Part shown: one piece after another, positions 11,301 to 22,828 of the stretch | Position numbering within the stretch: the first letter of the stretch is position 1 | How the letters are laid out: every line of letters begins with the position of its first letter | NCBI GenBank assembly: GCA_013076295.1 | Contig: RQOL01000824.1 | Coordinates: forward strand, 2,976,001 to 3,040,000 | Direction: 5' to 3' | Source of the DNA: Sanderia malayensis | Lineage: Eukaryota > Cnidaria > Scyphozoa > Semaeostomeae > Pelagiidae | Length of the DNA stretch: 64,000 nucleotides | Position numbers and translations under genes: made by a program | The notes under the pieces: model-generated | What the model was told of the DNA's origin: nothing | Seen by the model: only the letters and a program-made list of their open reading frames with translations | The model's database searches: none

Positions 11301-14300
11301 GTTCCATTGGTAGCAAGCACAAGTGCAAGCCACACGTCCAGCAGAGCAGAGATAATGGAAGGAGGAGAAAATGAGTATGATTTTAAAATCAAAACATAGG
11401 CTGTGAAAAGAAAGCTTGGGTCCCAATCCCAGTCAAGGCATCAAAATGGTTTCATTCCGTACAAATTATTAAAACAGATCGGTAGCAACAATGTAAAATT
11501 GGGCTACTACGACGCAATAAGCCTAAAGATTAAAATAAATGGTTCATTAAACGGAGTAGTCATTCCTTGTTCTGAGACAATAGGTCTCTTGCGTGAAACA
11601 AAGGAAATTTCGAATCCACTGGCTTCCCTTGAAAAGGTCCAAAGTTCACCAGGGGCGTCACTGGTGAAAAGAAATTAATCTGAAACCCTTGAAAAGTTTA
11701 AACTTATAATTCCCACTGGAGCATACATTCACGCCCATACAAATGCACAGGTGTCTGTTGGTCTGTTGCACAACACAGAGTAAAATAACTTCAAGAATTG
11801 TTTTCTTCCCTCCTCCTCCTCAGTTTCCAAGTCAAACACGAGCATGTTATACCTGCATCGCCTTGAACCACTTCGGGGTATGGATGGCCTATTAAAGCAG
11901 ACACAGCCAGACCTCATGGCAGTTCTCAACACGCAAGCAGTGGGTAAACGTATGACAAAGGCAGAGTTTTCCAAGCACACATGGACAACAGGTCGTAAGT
12001 GAAAGTTTTTACAACTATATGTATGTTTTGTGTAAACTTTTGTCAGACTATACTGAAATAAACATTTTGGAGGCCAGGTAGCAAATGGACTCACTACATT
12101 GCGTCCCTGTGTCTCACTCATTTCTTCACTTGAAATGAGTGAGACACAGGTGAATTAGAAGCGAGGAAAGACACAGGGACGCGATGTAGCGAGTTTAGGC
12201 TGTCAGCGGTTTGTTCAGCTGCATACGCATGCGTAATTCGCAGAACCACAACATACTCATAAAATCCAACTTACTTTTACACTTGGGAATTTTGGTATTC
12301 CATTTGCCCTCATAGGTGCATTTTGTCAGACTCGAACCAACTAGATCATAGCCTTCGTCGCACTCGAACCAGATGATGTCATTTAGCTTGAATGTCGTTT
12401 GTCCACGCATTTTACTGTTGGCAGGTGGGTCAATCTTGGGACACGAGACACCTGTGAACAATCAACAATCAATGTTAAGCCTCATTATAAATAATCATCT
12501 TATCCCTTGTGAATGCCACAAGATTTTACGTCCCTGTGGGAAGAACTGAATAAGAGTCTGATTAATTATTGTCAGCCTTGATTTTCCGATGACGCACTTT
12601 TCTTTTATAATGTTTTTAAGAGCACCAAGGCTCAAAATTATTGCCAAAAGAGCGCCATGAAAATTTAAGAATAGCAATGGAATTGGCCAATGAGTACTGT
12701 GTGGTCATTCTCATAAAAAAGCAACATTGAACATTGTCAATATCATGTAACATCTTTGGAAAATTCATGTTAAAAATGGTATTCAAATCAAAGCATTTCA
12801 CTCTGGTCACTGCGCATGTACAGTGACGTAATAATTCACAATTGGTGCTAAAAGAGCCTTAAGAATGTTCCAGCACCGAGAGAAATCGCTAAGAAAGTTT
12901 GAGTCCCCCTTAGATTCACTACATTGCGTCCCTGTGCCTCGCTCATCTTTGCTTACTCGGTTGAGGTTGTCTGTGTTGAACGAGTCACGAGCGAGGCACA
13001 GGGACGCAATGTAGTGAGTCCAGGTACTGCTCTGAACAAAACTTTCTTATAAAGATAAACGTGTTGTACTGGTATGTGGCTGCTACTTACTTTCCAAATG
13101 GTATCGTAACTTGAATCCCCGTTTATTCTCATCCCTATCACTGTGAAAAGTCAACAGCATCCAATTCCTATTCGACACAATACGCGCGGGTTTCTTGGGG
13201 CCGCACAAAGTCTTGAAATGGCCGTCGGCCAACTCAACACGCAACCAATCGTATGGACACTGGTAATCTGGGTGTTCTTCTATGTTAAACTAAAACAAAA
13301 CAATAAAATTACACCCGTCAAAAAGTACGATTTAACATGGATTTCAACCTGCAAGTTATATCGATCCGGGGGGTTAAACACGTTAAACTTACATCTTCAA
13401 AGTCGAGAATGATAGAATATCCTCGATCGACGGCAATATTCCACGCACAGTCAGCCAACGGGGGGTAATTTTTGGGGTATTCTGGAGATTGGATGATGCC
13501 TGTCTTCTCTCTCAGTAGGTTTCCTTTGCATTGCACTGAAATAAATTGAATTGCAGGAATCACACACCCATTGCAGCTTTTACGTTTTAATAGGTGGGAG
13601 GGAGACGGACACTGACAAAGACATACCAATGCACGACTTCCTGTCTTTGTCCAACAAGTAACCAATTTTGCACGAGCAGTAATGGCCGCCAATGTAATTA
13701 TTGCAGATATGCATACATCCACCGTTCTTGTTCAAGCATTCGTTGACATCTGAAAGAAAGCATAAAATATACACGTCAAAAAACACACATATACCTCCTG
13801 TAAATGAGTCACTCTACAATGGTTATCAACTTGTGAGATGAATTTCCAGGGGGGCAGGTCGAGTAGACATTGCGTAGCAGAGAGGGCATTTGGAGCACGA
13901 GTCTATTTTCATCAGGTTGAGTGATGGATTTTCAATTGTCAACACCCACTGATAATCAATTCAGCACGAACCATCGATGGGGCTTGGGGCTCAGAGCCGC
14001 CGGATGACAACAACAACAACAAAATCCAGCAATTACCTCGAGCAGCATAGTGCGCTTGGAAGCCATGAAAGACCTCCTCGTTAGAATGGTCAGTGATGAA
14101 CTCCACTGTGATATTATTGGTCATCAGTGACATTGATCGCGGGGGTACGTTACTGTCAAGCTTGTTTTCCTTTCCGCAGTATTTTCCAACCGTCTTGTTG
14201 CCATTGGTGATGACATTCACGTAATCGTAGCTGCACTCTTCGTAATTCTCCAAGTCGAACTGGCTGAAATCGAGGTCGATATAGTAGCCTCCTATACAAG

Positions 14301-17300
14301 AAAGAATTCATCATCATCATCATCACCATCATCGGAAATCAAAGGCAGACAATGCAAATAGAAACAAAGTAACCAAACAGAATAATAAATAAACAATGAA
14401 ATTATATAAACCATATCATAAATGAACTATGAATAAATTATTCAATTTGCCTGGCACTGATATGTTCCAGTTGCATTTCAAGTTGTCTGGATATTTCTCG
14501 GGGAAGTTTGGCGACTTGAATGAGCCATACATGCCAGTGAATGCGGCTCCGCAGCTCTTCTTGTCATGTGGATATGATGACACTGTGAAGGAGAAAAAGA
14601 GAGCTATGTCACAAAGATCCTGAATAAAAGCCGCGCGGTTGAAAACTATAGCCTCGTTTGGAAACAAGTAGTGAAACGGTTTGAAAACTCCAATTTCAAT
14701 GGAGCATCACAGAAGTTGGTTGGTGATTTGAGTCTGAAAACAGTGGTTCCTTTCAAATGCCGTTTAATTGTTGAATAGAAAAAAGCAAACAAACCGAAGA
14801 AAACACCGAAGCAGTTGATTGTCAGATTGTTGAAACGATTCCAGGTCACCGACCTCTTCAACGGAATTGTATCTCGCAGAGTTCACATTGGGAATCAATG
14901 CACAAGATAAAATTGATGGATTGAAACATGAATGTGTTTTTTATTGATTGTCTGATTATAAAGCCCCGTGTTTGTTATTATGGAAACAGGTGATGTGCAC
15001 AAAACAAGATCATTGGTACTAAAGGTTTCTCAACAATTTTGTTGAGAAACCTTTAACTCAACAACATGACAATTTTGGTGTTTTATTCCTATCTTGATCG
15101 GTTTCTTATTTTTTTTAACACAAAATTGCTTTATTGTCTTCAAGTTGAACATTTTTGGATGAATATAAACCCAGATTGCCACTGGGTTTATATCAATTGC
15201 ATATCAAACCCAGAGACAATATAACGTGCACAAACTTTAAAAAGTCAACTTTTACAGTTTCTTAATTATTCTTAGGCCTGGGCCTACTACTAAAGTTTCT
15301 TTGAACAGAATGACGTAAGCACAGCCTCACTTTGATGAGTAAGCGAGGCATGAGGTCGAGGAGGGTGAAAAAAGCACATTTTAGTAGGATTTGCGAAGAG
15401 TTGTTGGCCTTTTTTTTAATTAAATGTTATGTTGCAAAACTTGTGATTACTGAGAAAACACTGTGAATTGGGTGTATGGCACAAGTCCGTACATCTTACG
15501 TTACGTTTTTGGCCATCCTAGTCATAGCATCTTATAAACCAGTTTCGCATAAACCGTCTATTACATGCAAATGAGTTTCGCATTCTGTCCCAATCGAGTT
15601 GAACCGTATACAGTTGTTACACGTGCATCTTCCTTCCTTCTCCAAGAACTGCACTGTTTCGTCCACGAGGTTAAACCACAAGTTGTAGTGCAGCACAACA
15701 TTGAAAGATGGCGCAAAGGCTCTGTCACTCACCTCTCCATTCACAATTATTCCTTTGTTGATAAAGGGAAACCATACTCAACCAATCTTGGTGATAACAA
15801 ACATATTTCTTCATTTCACAAAGATTGTAAGAAGAGATTTCGTAGATTTGATTGAAAGATTTCCGATGGTTGTTTGAACTGTTGTAAGAGGAATAACTAC
15901 TTCTTCGCCCTCTTATAATAATAAGGCCACATTAAAACATCCTTGAGAGGTTTAATATGGGGGCCCGTTTAGTTCAAAAGTAAACTGAATTAATAAAATG
16001 GAAGTTTACTACATTAATGCGCCTTGAATTATTTTTGGCCTTACTTCAATCACTATAAAATGATACAAAACCAATAAAAGCAATGTTTCAATTAATTATT
16101 TGGTACAAAGATAATTAATTATTATACATTGAATTAATTATTTCAAATGAAAACAATTAATAATTGTGCAAGCTAAGAATTAATTATTTCAAATGAAAAC
16201 AATTAATAATTGTGCAAGCTAAGAATTAATTATTGCACACACACAGAATTATTGGGCAAATCCCACAATGCACTTCTTCAGTTTTGCCGTCAAGCTTCAG
16301 TTTTGGCGCCATTTCTGCGTTGCGTGGTTATTTAGCATGGCGGACAATAGACCTCGCAATAGCAATGAAAGATATCGGGAGCAACGGGCTGCAGAGGTGC
16401 GTCGAATCGCACAAGAGGCGATTCAAAGCATCACTCATTTGTCAAATTTGATCGGTAACCAGCAGGAGACAGTGGTGATTTCTAGGGGGGCGGAGCCCCC
16501 CTTGTTAAAATATATCCTGAAGACCAAACAATCTCTGTATTTGTGCTCTGCGAAATTTCTCGTTATCGAGAAGTTAAAGTTTAAAGGCCTCATTTGTAAA
16601 GATTCTGATGTCCGTTGCATGCCAGATGTTAATTCTCGTATGATTGGTGTCTTCTTTAGCTGTTTCTATCCCTTTAAAGGTTTATAAACCATTGTTTGGT
16701 CTGGTTTGGTTTGTGTGAGCACGTTTTTCATATTTGCGCCAATGAAAACATGGGTGTGGTCACAAAAGGCCACACCCACTCTGGAGGTTTTGCTTTTGGA
16801 GCCCCCCTTGTTAATTTTTTTAGAAATCACCACTGGCAGGAGAGTTCAAATTCCCTTAATTCGGGACCGCCTATTAGTAGGCCCAATGGCGATGGAAACA
16901 ACTTGCAGCCTTCCCTTCCCGCCTCGTCATCTTTAAGTGAACATGGAAGCCATCGCTACAGATTTCATGCAAGAGAAAATGCAGTTTCAGAATTAAGAAG
17001 GCGCTTCCCTTCCACAGGAAGTGCTGGTGGAGGTGGACGGTCCAGCTTCTCTCGACATCCAAATTTGCCGCCAAAAATGACGGGAGAAGTGCATTGTGGG
17101 ATTTGCCCAATAATTCTGTGTGTGTGCAATAATTAATTCTTAGCTTGCACAACAATTAATTGTTTTCATTTGAAATAATTAATTCAATGTATAATAATTA
17201 ATTATCTTTGTACCAAATAATTAATTGAAACATTGCTTTTATTGGTTTTGTATCATTTTATAGTGATTGAAGTAAGGCAAAAAATAATTCAAGGCGCATT

Positions 17301-18672
17301 AATGTAGTAAACTTCCATTTTATTAATTCAGTTTACTTTTGAACTAAACGGGCCCCCATAGGTTTAAGATCAATACTCTTTCATGTGAAAGTAATAGAAA
17401 AAAAGCAATGGTGGAGGTGATAAAAATTGAATGTGACTAGGAAAATGTATGCGAAGGTCAGCAGCCAACTTTGTACTGCTTCATATCCAAATAATGTATA
17501 ACAGATCATTACGTAACGATACCAACAACCGCAACAACATAATACTCGGTTTATTGGTCATTCTGGGCTCCGTTTCGGGATTGGTTGGACTCAAAATCAA
17601 AATTCAGAATCAAAATTGAATCCAGTAATATGTATCTTAAATGATTGGCCATCCTAGGTCTTTTGGCAATCCTGGTAAAGCCCAAACGTGCATAAAGAGT
17701 GAAACATTTTAAATCTGACCCATTGCGGTGGAAGTCGTGCATTGTGGCACATGGCCAAGAATCTGATTCAGTAAACACACGATCAACATAAAACGGGGGG
17801 GGGAGAGAACTGATTCCGAAACGAAAAACCCGGAACGTTGTCTGACAAATGACGAGTGAAACATGCAATGCACCAGGATCACGATAAAATTACCAACAAC
17901 GGTTAGGCCAAGATCTCTGTTTACTGAAATATCATTTGTTGTTTGGATTTCTTCAAAGTGAAATTAATCCTTGGTTAACGGAGTTTCTGGTTTGGTTTCA
18001 TTGAACGTTTTCATTGAGCTGAGCTTTCACTGACTTTCATTGAACGACGTTTGTGGTGAATTAAATGTTATGCAATGTTATTTTGGGAGCTAACCCTTCT
18101 GCTGACTGACAACTGCAATGGATTTTTCAACAGCGGCAGAAACGCGGTTCGCCTCTTCTGAAAATTAAAAAACTTTGCCCCCTGGAAATTTCAAAGTACA
18201 CCCATGTCAACAATGAGTTATTAAGACAGCCCGGGTGTCTGAACACTTGGATGAAAATGGCGGCAACGTTGTTCTTTTTTGCACATGTCAATGAATTATC
18301 TTCCGTTTGGATCTGATATTACATCCGAAATTATGAACCGCAAGAAACTTAATCATGGGTCTCTTTGAACAGTTATTTTGATCGTTAGGGCTTCATTTGA
18401 ATAAAATAATTTCGATAATTAAATTATAAAAGAAAACCTTAAAGGATGTTGTAAAAAACCCTTTCTAAGAATTACGAAAACGGGATACGAGTCTGGGAAT
18501 GTTAAATCAACGAAATAACATTTCATGGCAAAATGTCCGCTTGCCTTCAAAAACATTAAAACCAGTCGTAAATGGAGTATGAATAATGCAACTGCTTACC
18601 CAATAAAAAAACTGCAGCTAGTAAAACTGTAATAATTGGGCAGTTGCTGATAAATAATCCCAACTTTTGCAT
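8354..18672 (-). CDS. MASP: MASP-like complement serine protease (CUB-EGF-CUB-CCP-CCP-trypsin)
   Basis: Secreted modular protease of the complement lectin pathway type. Twelve exons, 5' to 3' on the minus strand: 18672-18600 (signal peptide MQKLGLFISNCPIITVLLAA), 14582-14451 and 14291-14037 (CUB1), 13749-13627 (calcium-binding EGF, DVNECLNKNGGCMHIC), 13535-13393 and 13289-13091 (CUB2), 12451-12275 (CCP1), 10690-10514 (CCP2), then 10198-10031, 9680-9568, 9146-9016 and 8771-8354 (peptidase S1). All phases agree. Activation site is R/ISGG. The catalytic triad is complete: AAHC, NADVALIRL, GDSGGP. The histidine-loop cysteines are present, the active serine codon is TCC, and the protease domain is split by introns, all as in the MASP-1 lineage. 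Position 189 is Asn and 226 is Glu, so substrate preference may be altered. The first CUB exon uses a GC donor. Substrate and binding partners are not shown by the sequence. Confidence 0.9.
8818..8960. repeat. GA-rich minisatellite in MASP intron
   Basis: About eight degenerate units of 15-18 bp (gaggatgccaaggaggaatgt and variants) lie just upstream of the last MASP exon. On the minus strand they read as a proline/histidine-rich frame, which is an artefact because the exon acceptor lies at 8772. Confidence 0.8.
9225..9535. repeat. Purine-rich tandem repeat in MASP intron
   Basis: Repeated blocks such as cttggaaagcacagagaaga and aagtatgcatcttggaaagc with gtagagagaaaataaagc, unit about 60-85 bp. 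It lies between the exons for the catalytic Asp and the catalytic His. Confidence 0.75.
9795..10012. repeat. (gaatcaaagt)n minisatellite in MASP intron
   Basis: About twenty degenerate 9-10 bp units (gaatcaaagtgaatcaaggt) fill the intron between the activation-site exon and the catalytic-His exon. Confidence 0.85.
10765..10953. mobile_element. Tc1/mariner-type MITE
   Basis: A 189-bp unit starts tacagtcaactctgtctaat and ends gcagatttgactgta, giving imperfect inverted ends flanked by TA. It has no coding capacity and lies in a MASP intron upstream of the CCP2 exon. Confidence 0.65.
11040..11345 (-). mobile_element. Possible tRNA-derived SINE
   Basis: The minus strand carries ggttcgagtcc, which matches the RNA polymerase III B-box, inside a tRNA-like 3' arm (cccaggttcgagtcctgcct). 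A unique tail of about 230 bp follows. I could not fold a full tRNA cloverleaf, so a SINE or tRNA-related repeat is more likely than a working tRNA gene. Confidence 0.4.
12088..12195. mobile_element. MITE of the GACTCACTACATTGCGTC family, copy 1
   Basis: Starts gactcactacattgcgtccc and ends with its inverted match gggacgcgatgtagcgagtt. The 108-bp element sits in a MASP intron and has an inner palindrome (tcacttgaaatgagtga). Other copies are at 12911-13020, 25978-26096 and 26184-28338. Confidence 0.75.
12885..13052. repeat. Dispersed repeat interrupted by a nested MITE (12911-13020)
   Basis: The left part (gctaagaaagtttgagt) and right part (gtactgctctgaacaaaact) are the two halves of the repeat seen whole at 31670-31745 and 6590-6635. 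Between them lies a second copy of the GACTCACTACATTGCGTC MITE (gattcactacattgcgtccc ... gggacgcaatgtagtgagtc). The MITE therefore inserted after the repeat was already in this MASP intron. Confidence 0.7.
15021..15054. repeat. Perfect 16-bp inverted repeat (hairpin)
   Basis: aaaggtttctcaacaa is followed after 2 bp by its exact reverse complement ttgttgagaaaccttt. A second hairpin, atataaaccca/tgggtttatat, lies at 15161-15191. Both are in MASP intron 1; no function is apparent. Confidence 0.7.
15956..17360. mobile_element. Long-TIR non-autonomous DNA transposon (about 1.4 kb)
   Basis: Left arm 15956-16277 and right arm 17084-17360 are inverted copies. Each outer end reads tatgggggcccgtttagttc, and each inner end is at the cccacaatgcacttct motif. 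The flanks carry an 8-bp duplication, aggtttaa, which suggests a hAT-like insertion. The left arm is about 45 bp longer because a block (attatttcaaatgaaaac...) is duplicated in tandem. The core holds a two-exon open frame and no transposase. The element lies in MASP intron 1. Confidence 0.8.
16337..17136 (+). CDS. Two-exon ORF carried inside the long-TIR element (captured gene fragment?)
   Basis: Exon 16337-16471 starts at an ATG (MADNRPRNSNERYREQRAAE) and joins in phase 0 to 16840-17136. The second exon encodes a low-complexity S/P/G/R-rich stretch (FHARENAVSELRRRFPSTGS) and ends in the right terminal arm. The product is about 143 residues. I do not recognise the family. The intervening 368 bp starts gtggtgatttcta and ends tagaaatcaccactggcag, so its ends are themselves inverted repeats. 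The donor GTGGTG is weak, so splicing is only plausible. This may be a piece of a host gene picked up by the transposon. Confidence 0.4.
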
Positions 18673-21600
18673 CGTTGAAGATTGTTGAATCCTATATCAC
18701 GCTTTTTGGTCGGGAGTTAATTCCACCAAATTTTTCAATTAAAGAAGATGTTATTGTTCATGCAAAGCCAGCAGTTCTGAGTGCAGTCCTGAAAATAAGA
18801 CATGGTAAAACATTTTAGGAAACATATTTTTCATGGGTATAAATACCTGTTTCGAGTGTCTCCTGTATTTCGGAAGATGAGTGTAATTATCAATATACCT
18901 TTTCCCTTTACAACTGCGCCATGCCTAGCATGGCAATTTCCTTTCAGTTTTAAATGCGACGAAACGAAAAGGCACAGAAACTTATATTGAAAAGTATGAT
19001 TTTTAGTCTATAATTAATTTTCAAATTGAAATCCCAATTAAGTATATCATTAGCGAACAATTAATGCTGAAGTTTGCGTTTATTTTAATACCCAAATGGG
19101 GCCTATGTCTAACTCCATTTCTCTTTAATACAAGAAGAGGGAATTCTATAATTATTAATCGATCAAATTAAGTCAAAAATTTATAGGATAAAAGACGATA
19201 TATTATAACTTCTAATAATTTGACATGATTTGACCAATATATCATTGCGAAATATTTGGAATGTTTTGCTGAGGAAATAAATGAAATTTATGTCTGGGAT
19301 TTAACACAGTATGAGAACTGTGCTTCATGTGAAAACGAATTTAATTCATTCAGAATTTGCTCAAATAATCAAGATAATAATATCATGTTTCTTGGAAAAC
19401 CAAATGCCCACAACTTGGCTTTACAGCGATTTACAGACAGTCTTTGAAAGATGATTTTCGAAGAAACGTGATTTTCATACTATTGTCATTGACAGAAATC
19501 TTGACGAATATAGATAGCCAATCGAAGTGAAATATTGTCTCGTGGTCGTCTGCCAAATTAAACGAAATTGTATATTCGCCGATCTACCACCAGTTTGTCT
19601 GTTGTAAATACAAACCGCGCAAAAGAAATAAAACCATCAATACACCATCCACTTATTTCTCGAATAGCTTCATTGATACTTTGAAATAAAAACAACGAAA
19701 TCGTTCGACTCGACAAGGAAACCAAAGACACAAACAAACCAAATTACTATATGATGCCTCTGAAGACTAAGACAAAAACACGTTTTTACCAAACACAAGT
19801 TCCTACATATATATCGAATAAATACACAACATACCTTGAATGAAGTAGGGTTGATTAAGACTATCGTACGTTTAAATTCACGTTGTTACTACGCCCGATC
19901 TTGCCGTATATATTACTATGCACACCACATTCTGTGAGATGATGAACTCATGAATGAGAAATTGTTGAATTAGAGCTAGACTAGACAATACGATTCGCGC
20001 GCATAACACTGAAAATAGGCGGAGCGCTCTACAATTGTGTTAGCTCAACGTCCATCCATCACTCATCATAACCTTACTGCGGCCGTGTGCCGCTAAGCCC
20101 GCGCTGTTCTAAAGCCACGCTGCCCGTAAGTCCTGTTGCTTTCAATCGACTTCAAGGTTCCTTTATAAAGGTTTCTTCGGGGGGACACCCAGCGCACCAG
20201 GAGGTTTTGCAATTTGAAATAACAAATTTCTTTGGCTTTCATAGCATGCTAGTCAGACACAAAGAAAATATGTCTTGCTAATCACATATTTGACATTTTT
20301 GTTCATTTAGTTTGTCTATCTTCCCTGCATGATGTGTGAAGCTTCATGACGTGAATGTGTTGGGGTGCGCGGGCAATTTATGTGGGATCTAGTTGTTTGC
20401 GGGTTTCAAACCACCCCCTAATATTACAGCAATTAATAAAGTTATTTTATCCTCCTCTTTAATGACTTTAATTCCCTCTTGGTCCATCTAGGCCATTTTT
20501 AGTTGAAGTCCTTTGTTATGATGTGGTTAAGAGGCTCTTTGCCCTAAGTTTCAAAGCGAGTATTTTGAACGGGGGATTCTGGGGGCGTGTCGTGGGTGTA
20601 ATAGCTCGCTCGCAGACTCATCATCAGACGACTGCCGATGTCGCATCGCCTTTGTTTCGGCCAGGCAATATTTATACAGAGACCTCTGACCCTAAATTTG
20701 TACAGCCACAAACTTTTGTATTGTGTCGCACAATTAACAGAAGAGTCTACTGCGCCTGCGTGCTCGAGGACACATTTCTCGCAACATTTTTTTGATGCCA
20801 AACATTTTACGTTGATTTGCGCTCTGTGTACAGGAATGTTCCCTCGAGATAATAAGGTATATTTTTAACTCAAAGATCACTGGATTCAAGTGCATATATA
20901 GTTTCAATTGTCTGACCATGCCGAAGCTAGTGTTGGTGCCAGACAAGCAGACTGACGATTACATCGCTTGACTCCGGATGAATTAAATTCGACCGTACCA
21001 TACCTTTGATCTGGTAATAATTCACCACAATGAGATGTGAGTCAAATTGATTCGCCCATTCATTGCCATTCAACCAACGTAGACTACAAGTCTCCATATC
21101 CGCTGAAAATAGCCATGATCCAGTCTCTTTTGCTTTAAATCTAATTGGTCGGGAGGTTAGTCAAGGTGCGTGTCAGATTACCCCCGCCCCTTGGAGCCGG
21201 GACCTGCGAGCATCTAAAAACTGGGGCAGGGATGGGCATGTTGGAAAAGGCACATAATTATATCTAGGCCACTGGGATTTAGAAGGGACAATCTTTGGTT
21301 TGAAGGGACATTTTTGCATATTTTGCCAAAAGATGGGAGCCATATCCCCTCTGCCCCGGTTTTTTATTTCTCTTTTTGAAACTGTGCCAACAAAAATGCT
21401 CACTTGGATTTTTAATTCTAAATATCGAAATGCACGTGCGTAATGACCCCGACCCGGGGGTAATCTGAGACAAATACCAACTTTTGTTAGCAAGTAAAGT
21501 ACTCGAGGTTGGCCCAACGCGATCTACAATAGTGGACAAAAGTCTTTGGGACACGTGTAAAATACGAATAAGAGGCTGTCAACTCGTAATTTTCTTTTCT

Positions 21601-22828
21601 GTAGGCTTTATCCCCCCAGCACTCCTCATACGTTGTTTTCTCAATCAGTCACACTGCCTTTAGGTACTTTGTTTGGGGGGGGGGAAGGGAATGAAGGATA
21701 CGCGCGAAATTTGCAAAATTCTGAATTGAACAGAGCTTTTGTCTCCTGCTGTATATGCTTCGATGAATCGAGATCTTATGACGTTTGGATTAAGAGAATC
21801 TATATTGAAACCAGTGGGGCTCAAATTTCTCAGTTTTTCGTTACCTTTGTCTCGTTATAATTTGACATCGTGTTTTGCATGAAGCCTCAGCTACGCTTAA
21901 TATCCCCATGGAAATCTAAGCTTTTAGCAAGTAGTGTTTATTTGAATTTACAATACAAAGTAAAGCTAAGAAAAACACCCTTGATCTGTACTTCAATTTA
22001 CATGGCTTTTGAATGTGTGTTCCAAGCTTAATATATCGTCTTTTGGCCTAACATATTTCATTACCTGTCAAATTTGAGCCTACCTTGTTCATTGTCAAAC
22101 AAATAAATTGTTATGAAATTCATTTGATAATAAACAATGTGCTTTACATATTTGGACATCGAATCCATGCTCTGCTTGACGTGAGTTGCTTCAAAATGTC
22201 ATCTTCAAGCTCATGGATATAATTTCCAATCGACCAATCACATCGAAGATAAAGGATCACATGCTTATGAGTTCTGCAAATCTATTGGATAATTTTACAA
22301 TGCTTGCAAGAGGACTGTTGAAAGAAATATAAATTTTTTACTGTTTCAATTTGTTTTCCCATACCTTTTTCATAAATATTTTTTATTTATTGTAGGACAT
22401 AATACAACGAAGTCAAAGCCAATATATTTTGCTGTAACTTCCACAAGTGAAAGGTAAGTTTTCAAACATATATAAAAAGAAATAGTAAAATGCTAATCAA
22501 TGGCGGGGAGGGGCACTAGGGGACATAGCCCCAACTTTCCACCAAACGGGTATTTTCCAGTTTCCAGTAACATTTTGGGAACTTTTTCTTGGGCTCTTTG
22601 TTCCCCTTTACCCATTCCCCGCCTCTGAAGCTAATCCTATTGATAGAAAAGAGTTTCTTAAAAATACTCGTTCGCTGAATAAGTTTCCCTTATAATAAAT
22701 AAATGCATTTTTGGATACAATATGGTACAATATGCAATACAATATGTTGGGATAGGATACAATACTCTTTTGTGTCATTAATTTTATGCCTGGTTAATTG
22801 ATTGACGCTGAAGTGGTCCTGATTTGGG
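18673..22828. other. Gene-poor region upstream of MASP
   Basis: AT-rich DNA between the 5' end of the MASP gene and the 3' end of the BTB gene, which is also on the minus strand. It should hold the MASP promoter. Short open frames here (such as 19256-19447 and 20523-20795) show no recognisable domain, and I see no clear repeat. Confidence 0.5.

Noticed and set aside
17551..17868. Minus-strand frame with an acetyltransferase-like phrase (TLYARLGFTRIAKRPRM)
   Set aside because: Only a short stretch resembles a GNAT motif, no flanking exon fits, and it lies in MASP intron 1; too weak to call even as a relic.
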